This document shows, piece after piece, positions 8,753 to 20,807 of a stretch of DNA of 64,000 bases. Where the stretch lies: NCBI GenBank assembly GCA_963851295.1, contig CAWKOS010000007.1, positions 248,001 to 312,000 of the forward strand, written 5' to 3'. The notes beneath the pieces are model-generated. The model was not told where the DNA came from. It did not search any database and saw only the letters and a list, made by a program, of their open reading frames with translations. Position 1 is the stretch's first letter, and each line of letters starts with the position of its first letter. The DNA comes from JAOPZW01 sp963851295 (GTDB taxonomy: Bacteria > Actinomycetota > Thermoleophilia > Solirubrobacterales > Solirubrobacteraceae). The position numbers and the translations under genes were made by a program.

Positions 8753-11266
8753 CTACGGCCCGAACTGCATCACCTGGTGGATGCCGGTGGGCCTGTTCGT
8801 GTACTGCATCGTGATGAGCGGGAGCGGGGTGAAGGTGATCTGCTCCTTGGTCTCGGGCGCGCGCCACGCGCTGGGGTCGGCGCCCTGCTGGGCGGCGAGA
8901 CTCCTGCGCGCCGCGTCGAGCGCGGCCCACAGCTCCTTCGAGCACGTCTTCACGCTGCCGTCGCCGCAGTAGCGCAGGTGGTAGGCGCCCGCGACCTTGT
9001 CGCCGAGCTCGGCGCGCAGGTCCTTCCACATGTACTGGTGCCAGCCGCCGTACTGCCCGCCGGGCGGCTGGTTGAAGCGCGCGTTGCGGCCCTCGAGCTG
9101 CTTGCACAGCCCGGCGCCCAGGCGGTCGCAGAGCCCCGCGGTGCTGAGGGCCTTCCACGCCGCGTCGATGATCGCCGCGCCGGGGTCGTCGATCTTGCCG
9201 TCGCGGTCGGCGTCGCGGCGGCTGCCGCCCGCGTCGTGCCAGGCCTGCAGGAGCGCGACGACCTGGTTGTCGGCCGGGTCGGGCGCCGTGCCGCGGTCGA
9301 GCATGCGCTTGAGCGTCGGCCACAGCTCGACGATGCGCACGTCCTCGGTCGCCCCGGCGTTCTCCGCCGCCAGCACGCTCGCCAGCGTGTGCTTGGGCTG
9401 GCGCGCGAGCTCGCCCGTGAGCAGCCCGACGCGCTGCAGCGACTGCTCGTTCCAGCGCGAGTCGGAGGCCGGGAAGCCCTTGGCGGGCTTGTTGTTCCAG
9501 CTGACGATGTAGCCGCTCGCGGGGTTGGTCGTCTGCGGGTGCTTGCTCGCGGCCAGGAAGCCCTTCCACTCGTAGCGCCCGTCGCCGCTGACCGGCAGGT
9601 CGGGGTTGACGCCCTCCGGGCGCACGGGGAGCAGGCCCGAGGTGAAGAACGCCGACTGGTTCGCGCTCGCGTAGAACGAGTTGAAGGTCTGGGGCGTCCG
9701 CGACGCGGCCTTGATGAAGTCGGCCGCCGAGTGCACGCGGCCGTAGGTCAGCTGCTGGAAGAAGAGCTGGTCGACGGTGTCCTTGCCGTAGCTCGAACGG
9801 CGCGTCGACAGCGCGACCTCGCGGCCCGTGGCCTTGTCCTTGGCGTAGCCGAAGACCGGTCCGTGGACCGTCCGGCGGAAGCGTACGTGGACCGTCTTGG
9901 TGCCCTTGGTGATGGTGCCGGCGTCGACGTTCTCCATCGCGCGGCACCTGCCCTTGTAGCGGTAGTGCGTCTTCGAGCCGCCGCACAGCGTCTCGGCGTA
10001 GGTGTCGATGATGTCGGCGGCGGCGGAGGTCAGCGTCCACGCGAAGTCCTGGCCGCGGCCGATGAGCATGTAGCCCGGGAACGGCGCCGAGGTGGCGCCG
10101 CGGACGTGGATGTCGGGCCCGTGCAGGTCCATCTCCAGCGTCAGGCCGGGGTAGTTGTAGCCGATCTGCGGGCCGCCGACGAAGAGCGGCGAGACGGTCT
10201 GGGAGGCCTGGCCGCTGGCGATCAGGATGTTGCTGGCCTCGCGGCGCGGGCCGCGCGGATGGTCGACGGTGGCGCGGACCGAGGCCGCGCGCGAGGACGC
10301 GGGCAGCTTGGGCGCCGCGGACTTGAAGCTCGAGATCCGCACGAGGCCCCGCGGCTTGGAGACGCTGACCTTCGTCTGGTCGGGGAAGCTGCGGTCGGTC
10401 GTCGTCGGGGTCTCGGGGTCGTAGCGCCCGCGGAGGTCCTCGTAGGCCTCGTCGCCGCGCTTGGCCCCGAGCTTGCCGCGGGCGCTCTCGAGGAAGAGGT
10501 CGTTGGGGACCTCCTCGCCGCCGCCCTCGCCGAGAAACTGGCCCTTGAGCGCGTTGAGCGCGTAGATGTCGGTGCGCGTGAACTTCGCCGCCGTCGGCTT
10601 GTTCCTGGAGTACCAGAGGTTCAGGCCGGCCAGGTAGACGTCGATGTCGCGCAGGAGCTGGCGCCCGGGGGCGCCGGTGGCCTGGATCGCCTTGGTCTGG
10701 AGGTCGGTTGCCTCCTTGACGACCGTCTTGGACGGCTTGTAGCTGTAGAGCCCGAGGACGAGCTGGATGGCCGGGACGCCGGGCATGTCGATCATCGCCG
10801 CGACGGCGTTGAAGCGCGCCTGGTCGAGGAGCAGCGAACGGTCCTCGGCCACGACGTAGCCCGCGCCGAAGGTCACGCCGGCGTCGGTGTCGCTGTAGAT
10901 GTGGGGCACGCCGTAGGCGTCGCGGTGGATGCGCGCGCTCACCGGCCCGACGCCGGGCGCGGTGCCGCTGGCGACCTCGGTCGTCAGCAGCGACGGGTCG
11001 TTCTCGTCGACCAGCGCGGCCGACTTGAAGAGGCCGCTGCCGTCGGTGCTGGGCGCGAGCTGCGCGTCGGTCACGTCGCGGAACAGGGGCGTCAGGCGGT
11101 CGTACATCTGCGCCTGGGTCTCGGCGGGGAGGATCCCGGGCGTGTTCGCCCAGGGGACGCCCGGCTCCCACTGGCCGTGCGGGATGATGTTCAGCGTGGT
11201 GGCCGCCGGAGCGGTCGGCGCGAGAACGCCGAGCGCGACCACGGCGAGCGCGAGGGCGCGGCGCAA
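8753..11266 (-). CDS. Secreted penicillin acylase family (Ntn-hydrolase) protein
   Basis: An N-terminal-nucleophile hydrolase of the penicillin/acyl-homoserine-lactone acylase family, made as a precursor that cleaves itself into two chains. The alpha-chain motif is RDAYGVPHIYSDTDAG, with GAGYVVAEDRSLLLDQARF. The predicted processing point and catalytic Ser is the S of REASNIL (residue 345 from this start; codon 10234-10232), followed by ILIASGQAS. A second-chain HGPVFGY motif follows. I chose TTG 11266 because GAGGAGGAGAG sits just before it and it gives a clean signal peptide (LRRALALAVVALG to TAPA). An in-frame ATG at 11341 would add 25 Arg-rich residues. The protein is exported; possible substrates are amides, lactones or peptides. 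Confidence 0.88.
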   Translation of the reverse strand: MRRALALAVVALGVLAPTAPAATTLNIIPHGQWEPGVPWANTPGILPAETQAQMYDRLTPLFRDVTDAQLAPSTDGSGLFKSAALVDENDPSLLTTEVASGTAPGVGPVSARIHRDAYGVPHIYSDTDAGVTFGAGYVVAEDRSLLLDQARFNAVAAMIDMPGVPAIQLVLGLYSYKPSKTVVKEATDLQTKAIQATGAPGRQLLRDIDVYLAGLNLWYSRNKPTAAKFTRTDIYALNALKGQFLGEGGGEEVPNDLFLESARGKLGAKRGDEAYEDLRGRYDPETPTTTDRSFPDQTKVSVSKPRGLVRISSFKSAAPKLPASSRAASVRATVDHPRGPRREASNILIASGQASQTVSPLFVGGPQIGYNYPGLTLEMDLHGPDIHVRGATSAPFPGYMLIGRGQDFAWTLTSAAADIIDTYAETLCGGSKTHYRYKGRCRAMENVDAGTITKGTKTVHVRFRRTVHGPVFGYAKDKATGREVALSTRRSSYGKDTVDQLFFQQLTYGRVHSAADFIKAASRTPQTFNSFYASANQSAFFTSGLLPVRPEGVNPDLPVSGDGRYEWKGFLAASKHPQTTNPASGYIVSWNNKPAKGFPASDSRWNEQSLQRVGLLTGELARQPKHTLASVLAAENAGATEDVRIVELWPTLKRMLDRGTAPDPADNQVVALLQAWHDAGGSRRDADRDGKIDDPGAAIIDAAWKALSTAGLCDRLGAGLCKQLEGRNARFNQPPGGQYGGWHQYMWKDLRAELGDKVAGAYHLRYCGDGSVKTCSKELWAALDAARRSLAAQQGADPSAWRAPETKEQITFTPLPLITMQYTNRPTGIHQVMQFGP

Positions 11267-11372
11267 GTCTCTCCTCCTCGGGACAGGCCGGCCAGGGGGA
11301 CAGCGCCGGCGGATGCGGCACCGTATGGCCGCGTTCGACACGTTGTCAAGCAGGAACCGGCTGCAGGGCGCG

Positions 11373-12734
11373 TCAGCCCTGCGGCGCGAGCGACCACTCC
11401 CGATGGACGCTCCCCAGGCCGGGGAACAGGTCGTCGGTGGCCCCGGCGAGCGTGCCCGAGGACGCCTCGCGCACGCTCGTCGCGAGCGCCGGGAAGCCGG
11501 CTCCGAAGGGCAGCGTCCCGTCGTTGGCGCACGGATCGGCGTCCGTCCCGCCGGTCCACGTGAACGGGATGCCGGGCGAGGCGCCGAAGGCCGCGAACAG
11601 CGTGTACGAGGGATGCGCGACGCCGGCCTGCACGGAGCTGTCGTCCCCGGCCGAGGCGTCGACGGCGACGTCGGTCTCGCCGTGGCCCGCGCAGCGGCCG
11701 TCGGAGATGTCGAGGACGATGTGCATCGCGCCCGCGCCCGGCCGGTAGAAGCCGTACTCCCCCTCCGGACGCCCGCTGGGGGCCGGGCCGACGTGGTCGA
11801 GGACGAGGGTCACCTCGCCCTTCCACGCGAGGGTCCCCGAGGCCCCCGACACGGAAGTCGGGATCGAGCCCGACACCGGCCCGACGTAGCGCGCGGGCGG
11901 ATCGCAGATCGCCTTGGCGACGTCGTCGACGACCGACTGCTCGAGGTCGAAGATCCCGGCGCCGGACGCGCCGGTGCGCGTGACCGAGCGCTGCAGGCCG
12001 GTCGCCGTGTTGGTGACGGTCACCGTGAGGGTCGCCGTGGCGCCGGTGACCGTCAGCGTGCCGGTCACGACGCGGTTGTGGGCGATCAGATGGCCCGATG
12101 GGATCCGCGTGGAGGGATCGCTCAGAGGGCTCTGGGAGAGCTTCTGCTCGGCGATGATCACGTCGAGGTGCTCGCGCTCGACGAGGACGCCGTCGCACTT
12201 CTTGGCGATCGGACCGCCCACGTCGGTGATGAGCATGTCGGCGATGCCCTTGGAGAGGACCGAGTACTCGTCGGGGCCGTTGACGACGAAGTGCTGGATC
12301 CAGGCCGCCGGATAGCCCACGGTGACGAACGCGGGGCCCGCCGCCGCACGCGCCCGGTGCTTGCGCTTGCGCGCGATGTGGCCCCCGCGCCGGCGCAGGG
12401 ACAGCCGCAGCTTCCGTGGCGCACCCGTCGCGACCCGGACCGCGTCGACCTTGCGATCGACGCCGGCATGACCGCGCAGCGGCGTGGTCGCCGCGAGCAG
12501 GACGTATGCCCCGGCCTTCACGTGCAGCACGAAGCGCCCGGAGCGCACGCGCGCGTCCGCCGCGATCGCCCCGGTGTCGAGCGCGACGGCGCGGACCGAC
12601 GTCACGCCCGCGCCCTTGGCCAGCAGCTTGCCGCCTCCCAGCGAGCCCGACACCGTCGTCGCCGCGCCCGCGGGCGCCGCCGCGAATGCTCCCGCCGCGG
12701 CGGCGACGACGAGGCCCAGCGCTCGCGCGTTCAT
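11373..12734 (-). CDS. Secreted protein of unknown function
   Basis: 453 residues from ATG 12734; eight further codons are open upstream to 12758. The first 26 residues (MNARALGLVVAAAAGAFAAA...) form a signal peptide. I recognise no catalytic family. The mature chain has a beta-rich, Thr/Val-rich middle resembling an immunoglobulin-like fold (TGTLTVTGATATLTVTVTNT), a basic KRKHRAR segment near residue 125, and a few cysteines that could pair (KKCDGV, AICDPP, GRCAG, DPCAND). It is divergent from the DHFR-like gene 41 bases away and tandem to the acylase, both signs of its own promoter. Confidence 0.65.
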   Translation of the reverse strand: MNARALGLVVAAAAGAFAAAPAGAATTVSGSLGGGKLLAKGAGVTSVRAVALDTGAIAADARVRSGRFVLHVKAGAYVLLAATTPLRGHAGVDRKVDAVRVATGAPRKLRLSLRRRGGHIARKRKHRARAAAGPAFVTVGYPAAWIQHFVVNGPDEYSVLSKGIADMLITDVGGPIAKKCDGVLVEREHLDVIIAEQKLSQSPLSDPSTRIPSGHLIAHNRVVTGTLTVTGATATLTVTVTNTATGLQRSVTRTGASGAGIFDLEQSVVDDVAKAICDPPARYVGPVSGSIPTSVSGASGTLAWKGEVTLVLDHVGPAPSGRPEGEYGFYRPGAGAMHIVLDISDGRCAGHGETDVAVDASAGDDSSVQAGVAHPSYTLFAAFGASPGIPFTWTGGTDADPCANDGTLPFGAGFPALATSVREASSGTLAGATDDLFPGLGSVHREWSLAPQG

Positions 12735-12775
12735 CGCGCGACCATACGGAGTCGCCATGGGTAAGGGTGGGTGAT

Positions 12776-13345
12776 ATGTCCAAGCTCATCTACGCGACCA
12801 TCTGCTCGCTCGACGGCTACGTCAACGACGAGGAGGGCAGGTTCGACTGGGCCGCGCCGGATGAGGAGGTGCACGCCTTCGTCAACGACCTCGAGCGGCC
12901 GGTCGGCACCTACCTCTATGGCCGGCGGATGTACGAGACGATGGTCTTCTGGGAGACGGTGGACACGGGCCCCGGCCAGTCGGCCGTCATGCGCGACTTC
13001 GCCGAGCTCTGGCGGGCGGCCGACAAGGTCGTGTACTCGACGACGCTCGAGGCGGTCTCCAGCGAGCGCACGCGCCTGGAGCGCAGCTTCGACCCCGAGG
13101 CGATCCGGCGGATGAAGGCGTCCGCCGGATCCGACCTCGCGGTCGGGGGCGCCGCCCTTGCCGCCGCCGCCCTCGCGGCCGGGCTCGTCGACGAGCTGCA
13201 GGTCCTGCTCGTGCCCTACCTCGCGGGCGGCGGCACGCGGGCGCTGCCCGACGGCGTGCGCTCGGCGCTCGAGCTGCTCGACCAGCGCCGCTTCGCGGGG
13301 GGCGTGGTGTACCTGCGCTACCGGGTCCGCGCCGACGGGCCGTGA
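12776..13345 (+). CDS. Dihydrofolate reductase / RibD C-terminal family protein
   Basis: 189 residues from ATG 12776. It begins MSKLIYATICSLDGYVND, the usual opening of the RibD_C/DHFR-like family, with the conserved TYLYGRRMYETMVFW helix and a late GSDLAVGGAALAAAAL NADPH-binding loop. Proteins of this stand-alone family reduce pteridine- or flavin-precursor-like substrates with NADPH, but most, like this one, have no assigned substrate. It is cytoplasmic. The stop directly precedes the inverted-repeat element at 13346. Confidence 0.85.
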   Translation: MSKLIYATICSLDGYVNDEEGRFDWAAPDEEVHAFVNDLERPVGTYLYGRRMYETMVFWETVDTGPGQSAVMRDFAELWRAADKVVYSTTLEAVSSERTRLERSFDPEAIRRMKASAGSDLAVGGAALAAAALAAGLVDELQVLLVPYLAGGGTRALPDGVRSALELLDQRRFAGGVVYLRYRVRADGP

Positions 13346-13553
13346 GTCTCCGCCTCCGTCAGCCGTCGCGAACGGCTCACCGAGGGGGAAGAGCGTGCCG
13401 GGCTCGCGGGCGGCGAGCGCTCGCCGCGCCCAACTGCTTGGGATTGCCCTCGGTTTCCGGTGGTGATCCCAAGCAGTTCGCGGCCGTGGCCCACCCGCAG
13501 GCCGTCTTCCCTCCCTCGGTGATCCTTCGCGACCAGCCACGCCCACCGGAGAC
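13346..13553. repeat. Inverted-repeat element, copy 1 (between converging genes)
   Basis: The 244-base gap between the DHFR-like and gltD stop codons holds nested inverted repeats. Outer GTCTCCG (13346-13352) mirrors 13547-13553. An inner block GCGAACGGCTCACCGAGG (13368-13385) mirrors 13514-13530 imperfectly. A perfect 18-base palindrome occupies 13410-13427. The centre is a perfect 13-base stem AACTGCTTGGGAT (13432-13444 with 13466-13478) around a 21-base loop. The 18-base block recurs in the element at 46226-46462. I see no convincing gene in it. It could act as a bidirectional terminator or be a small non-autonomous mobile element. Confidence 0.7.
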
Positions 13554-13589
13554 CGAAGGCCCCGCGGCGCGGACACAAGCGCGCCCTGT

Positions 13590-15097
<1,508 letters not shown>

Positions 15098-15098
<1 letters not shown>

Positions 15099-18000
15099 CA
15101 GGCGGCGATCCCCTGCTCGGCCGCGGCCTGCTCGGCCAGCACGCGCTTGTAGTCGGTCGGGAAGACCTTGACGAAGCGCGGCAGCAGCTCCTCCCAGTGA
15201 TCGAGGACGCGCTGGGCGACCGGCGAGCCGGTGCGGCGCAGGTGCTCCTCGACGAGCGCGCGTGCCTCCTCGGCGTCCTCGTCGGTGAGATCCTCGAGCT
15301 GGTCGAGCATGGCGCCGTTGACCTTGGCGCGGAAGGCGCCGTGCTCGTCGAGCACGAAGGCCAGGCCGCCGCTCATGCCGGCGGCGAAGTTGCGCCCGGT
15401 CGGCCCGAGGACGACGACGCGCCCGCCCGTCATGTACTCGCAGCCGTGGTCGCCGACGCCCTCGACGACGGCGTGGGCGCCCGAGTTGCGCACCGCGAAA
15501 CGCTCGCCCGCGAGGCCGCGGAAGAAGGCCTTCCCGCTCGTCGCGCCGTAGAGGACGGTGTTGCCGATCAGGACGTTCTCCTCGGCGGCGAAGGTGACGC
15601 CCTCGGGCGGCATGACCGCGAGCGTCCCGCCCGACAGCCCCTTGCCGGTGTAGTCGTTGGCGTCGCCGTGCAGGGTGAAGGTCACGCCCGGCGCCAGCCA
15701 GCCGCCGAACGACTGGCCGGCCGAGCCCGTGAGGGTGACCTGGATCGTGTCGCGCGGCAGCCCCTCGGCGCCGTGGGCCTTGGCGATGCGCGAGCTGAGC
15801 ACGCCGCCGACGCAGCGATTGACGTTGCGGATCGGGATGTCGATCTGCACCGGCTGCTTGTCGGACACGGCGAGCTCGGCGCGGCGCAGGAGCTCCCAGT
15901 CGAGGTGGTCCTCGAGGACGGGCGGCGGGGGCTTGACGCGCCGGCGCACCGCGCCCTCGGGCAGCTCGGGGAAGTGCAGGATGTGGGTGAGGTCGACCCC
16001 GCGCGCCTTCCAGTGGTCGATGGCGCCGTCGACGCGCAGCAGGTCGGTGCGGCCGATCAGCTCGTCGAGCGTGCGCACGCCGAGCGAGGCCATGATGCCC
16101 CGCAGCTCCTCGGCCACGAAGAAGAAGAAGTTGACGACGTGCTCGGGCGTGCCCTTGAAGCGCTTGCGCAGCTCCTCGTCCTGCGTGGCGATGCCGACCG
16201 GGCAGGTGTTGAGGTGGCAGGCGCGCATCATGATGCAGCCGGTCGCGATCAGCGGGGCCGTCGAGAAGCCGAACTCGTCGGCCCCCAGGCATGCGGCGAT
16301 GGCGACGTCGCGCCCGGTCTTGAGCTGGCCGTCGGTCTGGACGGTGATGCGCGAGCGCAGGTCGTTCTTGAGCAGCGTCTGCTGGGTCTCGGCCAGGCCG
16401 ATCTCCCACGGCACGCCCGCCGACTGGATCGAGCTCAGCGGCGAGGCGCCCGTGCCGCCGTCGTGGCCCGAGATGAGGACGTGGTCGGCGTTGGCCTTCG
16501 CCACGCCGGCGGCGACGGTGCCGACGCCGACCTCGCTGACCAGCTTGACCGACACCGACCCGTCGGGGTTGGCGCAGCGCAGGTCGTAGATGAGCTGCTT
16601 GAGGTCCTCGATCGAGTAGATGTCGTGGTGGGGCGGCGGCGAGATGAGGCCCACGCCGGGGGTCGTGTGGCGCACCCAGCCGATGTACTTGTCGACCTTG
16701 TGGCCCGGCAGCTGGCCGCCCTCGCCGGGCTTGGCGCCCTGGGCCATCTTGATCTGCAGCTGGTCGGAGTTGACGAGGTAGTGGATCGTCACCCCGAAGC
16801 GCCCGGAGGCCACCTGCTTGATCGCCGAGCGGCGCAGGTCGCCGTTGGCGTCGGGCGTGAAGCGGCGCGGGTCCTCGCCGCCCTCCCCGGTGTTCGAGCG
16901 CCCGCCGAGGCGGTTCATGGCGATCGCGAGCGTCTCGTGGGCCTCGGTGGAGATCGAACCCAGCGACATCGCGCCGGTGACGAAGCGCTTGACGATCTCC
17001 TTGGCGGGCTGGACCTCCTCGATCGCCACCGCCTCGCGGTCGTCGCGGAAGGTCACCAGCCCGCGCAGGGTCGCCCGCCGCGCCGCGTCGGAGTTGACGA
17101 GCTCCGCGTACTGGTCGTACTTCTCCTGGGCCGAGCCGTTGAGGCCCCGGACCGCGTGCTGCAGCAGCGAGATCGTCTCGGGGTTCCACATGTGGTGCTC
17201 GCCGTCGCGGCGCCACGCGTAGATCCCGCCGACCGGCAGCAGGTCCTCGTGCGAGCCCGGCCACGCCCGGGCGTGGCGGTCGAGGGCCTCGCGCGCCAGC
17301 ACGCCGAGCCCGATCCCGCCGATGCGCGACGCGGTGCCGGTGAAGTGACGGTCGATGAGCGTCTTCTCGAGGCCGACGGCCTCGAAGATCTGCGCGCCGC
17401 AGTAGCTCTGGATGGTCGAGATCCCCATCTTGGAGATCGTCTTGAGCAGCGCCTTGCCCAGCGCCTTGACCACCCGCCGCTCGGCGTCGGCGGGCACGTC
17501 GACGCCGGCCACGCGCCCCTCGCGCGTCAGCTCGTCGACGGTGTCGAGCATGAGGTACGGGTTGATCGCGCTGGCGCCGTAGCCGATGAGCACGGCGAAG
17601 TGGTGGACCTCGCGCGGCTCGCCGGACTCGAGCACGAGCCCCGCGCGCAGGCGCGTGCCCTCGCGCACGAGGTGGTGATGGACGGCGCTGACGGCCAGCA
17701 GCGACGGGATCGGCGCACGGTCGGGGCCGGTGGCGCGGTCCGACAGGATGAGGATGTTGATCCCGGCGGCGATGTGGTCGGTCGCCTCGTCGCAGACGTT
17801 GGCCAGGCGCTTCTGCAGGCCCGCCGGGCCCTCGTCGACGGGCCACGTGATGTCGATCGTGTGCGCCCGGAAGACGTCGGTCGACACCGAGCGCAGCGTC
17901 TCGAGCTCGGCGTTGCGCAGGATCGGCTGCTCCATGACGAGCTGGTGGGCGTGCTGGGGCGTCTCGGTGAGCAGGTTGCCCTCGGCCCCGACGCCGGTAC

Positions 18001-19603
18001 CCAGCGACATGACGATCGACTCGCGGGTGGAGTCGATCGGCGGGTTGGTCACCTGCGCGAAGAGCTGCTTGAAGTAGCCGAACAGCGGCGGGCGCTGGTC
18101 GGAGAGGACGGCGAGCGCCGCGTCGTTGCCCATCGAGCCGATCGGCTCCTCGCCCGCGCGCGCCATCGGCGCGTGGATGACGCGCAGGTCCTCCTGCGAG
18201 TAGCCGAAGGCGAGCTGGGCCTGGCGCAGCGGCAGCTCGGAGACATGCGTGGCCGGAGCCTCGGGCAGGTCGTTGAACTGCACGACGTGCTCGTCGAACC
18301 ACGAGCTGTAGGGCTTCTGGGTGGAGATCGAGCGCTTGACCTCCTCGTCCTCGACGATCCGCCCCTCGACGAGGTCGACGAGGAAGATCTTGCCCGGCTG
18401 CAGGCGCCCGAGGCGCTTGACGTTCTCGGGGCGCACGGCGAGCATCCCGGTCTCCGAGCCCAGGACGACGTAGCCGTCCTTGGTCTCCACCCAGCGCCCG
18501 GGGCGCAGGCCGTTGCGGTCGAGCGTCGCGCCGACCACGCGGCCGTTGGTGAAGGCGACCGAGGCCGGGCCGTCCCATGGCTCCATCAGGCACGAGTGGA
18601 AGGCGTAGAAGCCCTTGAGCTCGTCGGAGAGGTCGTCGCGGTCCTGGTAGGCCTCCGGGATCATCATCATCACCGCGTGCGGCAGCGACCGCCCGGCGAG
18701 CATGAGCAGCTCGAGGACGTTGTCGAAGGTCGCGGAGTCCGAGCCGCCGGGGCGCACGACGGGCAGCACCTTCTGCAGGTCGATGCCGAAGAGCTCGGAG
18801 GCGAGCTGCGACTCGCGCGCCCGCATCCAGTTGACGTTGCCCATCAGCGTGTTGATCTCGCCGTTGTGGCAGATCACGCGGTAGGGATGGGCGAGCTCCC
18901 AGCTCGGGAAGGTGTTCGTCGAGAAGCGGCTGTGGACGAGCGCCAGCGCGCTGGCGAAGCGCTCGTCCTGCAGGTCGGGGTAGAAGGAGCGCAGCTGGGG
19001 CGCCTTGAGCATCCCCTTGTAGACGCAGGTGCGGCTCGAGCACGACGGCGAGTAGAACTCGGGCCCGATCGCGAGCTCGACGATCCGGCGGATGACGTAG
19101 AGCTTGCGCTCGAAGGCGTCCTGATCGTGCTCGAAGCCCGGCCCGGCCTCGATGAAGAGCTGGCGGATGTGCGGCCGCGAGGCGTTGGCGGTGACGCCCA
19201 CGTGGTCCTCGTCGATCGGCACGTCGCGCCAGCCCAGCACGCGCTGGCCCTCGACGCGGACGTTGAGCTCGAGCAGCTCCTCGATCTGGCGGCGGTGGAC
19301 GTCGTCGCGCGGCAGGAAGCAGACGCAGACGCCGTAGCGCCCGGGCTCGGGCAGCTCGAAGTCGACGTTGGCGCGGAAGAACTTGTGCGGGAGCTGCAAC
19401 AGCAGGCCGGCGCCGTCGCCGGTGTTGATGTCAGCGCCCTCGGCCCCGCGGTGCTCGAGGTTGTCGAGCGCCTCGAGCGCCTTGACGACGACGTCGTGCC
19501 CCGGGACGTTGTCCAGGCGCGCGACCATCGCAACGCCGCAGGCATCGTGCTCGTACCTAGGGTCGTACAGGCCGTCGGCCTGTGGCGGCAGTCGATCGAT
19601 CAT
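15098..19603 (-). CDS. gltB: Glutamate synthase large (alpha) subunit
   Basis: 1501 residues, full family length. It converts glutamine and 2-oxoglutarate to two glutamates. The class II amidotransferase domain starts at Cys22 (YEHDACGVAMVARL), so a 21-residue propeptide is probably removed. The FMN-binding synthase domain carries GGRSNTGEGGED, and the 3Fe-4S cysteines lie in CIMMRACHLNTCPVG (about 1123-1137). The C-terminal glycine-rich beta-helix domain ends the protein. Start ATG 19603 is chosen because longer frames would run into the divergent asparaginase gene. It is cotranscribed with gltD. Confidence 0.97.
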
Positions 19604-19667
19604 CTGAGAGTCCCCGTGGGCCGGCGGGCGAACCCGAGAATGGACCGACATGATAGGCAGGGCGACC

Positions 19668-20615
19668 ATGGAACGCGAAGTCCTGCTGCTCGCGACGGGA
19701 GGCACGATCGCCATGCGCGGCGACCGGGCGGTGCCCGCCGCCGGGCCGGCCGAGCTGCTCGCTGCGGTGGGGCTGGACGGCGTGCAGGCGCGCGATCTGC
19801 TCGGGCTTCCCGGGGCCCACGTCGGCCTCGCCGACGCCCTGCTCATCGCGCGCACGGCCGCACGCGAGGCGGGGGCCGGCCGCGGTGTCGTGGTGACCCA
19901 CGGGACCGACACGCTCGAGGAGACCGCGTTCCTGTGCGACCTGCTGCACGGCGGCGAGGCGCCGGTGGCCTTCACGGGCGCGATCCGGCCCGCCAGCGCG
20001 CCCGGCGCCGATGGCCCCGCGAACCTGCTCGACGCAGTCGCGCTCGCGGGCGCGGCCGACGCGGCCGGCCTGGGCTGCGTCGTGGTCTTCGGCGGCGAGG
20101 TCCACGCCGCCCGCGGCGTGCGCAAGGTCGACTCGGCCGGGCCGAGCGCCTTCGGGTCCCCCGGCAGCGGGCCGCTGGGGCGCGTGGTCGAGGGGCGCCT
20201 GGCGCTGCGCGCCCGGCCCGTGCGCCCGGCGCGGACGCTCGACCCCGAGCGCCTGGACTTCTGCGTCGGCGTCGTCGTGGCCACCCTCGGCGACGACCTC
20301 GAGGCCCTCGACGCGCCCGCCGACGGCGCGGTGCTCGCCGCGCTCGGCGGCGGCCACCTCTCCCCCGCCGGCCTGGCGCGGCTGCGCGCCGCCGCGCGGC
20401 GGATGCCGGTCGTCCTCGCGGTGCGCCCCGAGCGCGGCGCGACGCTGGCGTCGACCTACGGCTTCGAGGGTGCCGAGGGCGACCTGCGCGCCACCGGCGC
20501 GATCCCGGCCGGCAGCCTCTCCCCGCAGGCCGCGCGCATGAAGCTGCTGGCCTGCCTGGGCTGCGGCCTGACCGGCGACGAGCTCGCCCAGGCCTTCGCG
20601 AGCGACGACCCCTGA
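19668..20615 (+). CDS. Asparaginase family protein (type I/II)
   Basis: 315 residues from ATG 19668; an in-frame ATG also exists at 19650. The active-site loop LLATGGTIAMRG has the nucleophilic Thr13, and VVVTHGTDTLEETAF supplies the second Thr-Asp pair. The family hydrolyses asparagine, sometimes glutamine, to the acid plus ammonia. There is no signal peptide, so it is probably cytoplasmic. Its divergent position beside glutamate synthase (64 bases between starts) suits a nitrogen-recycling role. An alternative is a glutamyl-tRNA amidotransferase D-like activity, but the accessory domain of GatD is absent. Confidence 0.85.
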   Translation: MEREVLLLATGGTIAMRGDRAVPAAGPAELLAAVGLDGVQARDLLGLPGAHVGLADALLIARTAAREAGAGRGVVVTHGTDTLEETAFLCDLLHGGEAPVAFTGAIRPASAPGADGPANLLDAVALAGAADAAGLGCVVVFGGEVHAARGVRKVDSAGPSAFGSPGSGPLGRVVEGRLALRARPVRPARTLDPERLDFCVGVVVATLGDDLEALDAPADGAVLAALGGGHLSPAGLARLRAAARRMPVVLAVRPERGATLASTYGFEGAEGDLRATGAIPAGSLSPQAARMKLLACLGCGLTGDELAQAFASDDP

Positions 20616-20670
20616 CAGCCCGCGCCGAACCGTGTTCGTTGCCAACGCGAGCGTGGTTGACATGCCCGGG

Positions 20671-20750
20671 GCCGGGGCAGGGACCTCCGTGCGGGACGGA
20701 CTCCCGCCACATATCCGCATCATGGAATGTCGCCGGATCCCTGCCCCGGC
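20671..20750. other. Nested inverted repeats in the 340-base leader of the anti-sigma operon
   Basis: The gene-free stretch 20616-20902 holds GCCGGGGCAGGGA (20671-20683), which is perfectly mirrored at 20738-20750, giving a 13-base outer stem. Inside it lies the hairpin GCGGGA-N5-TCCCGC (20691-20707). Downstream, 20784-20799 reads GACGCC-TTCG-GGCGTC, a stable UUCG-type hairpin if transcribed. The UUCG hairpin has no T tract. The structures lie 3' of the asparaginase gene and upstream of the SigB-like promoter at 20808, so they could end asparaginase transcription or bind a regulator. Confidence 0.5.
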
Positions 20751-20807
20751 GCGATGCGATGACCTCCCCCACATCAACGTCGGGACGCCTTCGGGCGTCT
20801 CGGCGTC

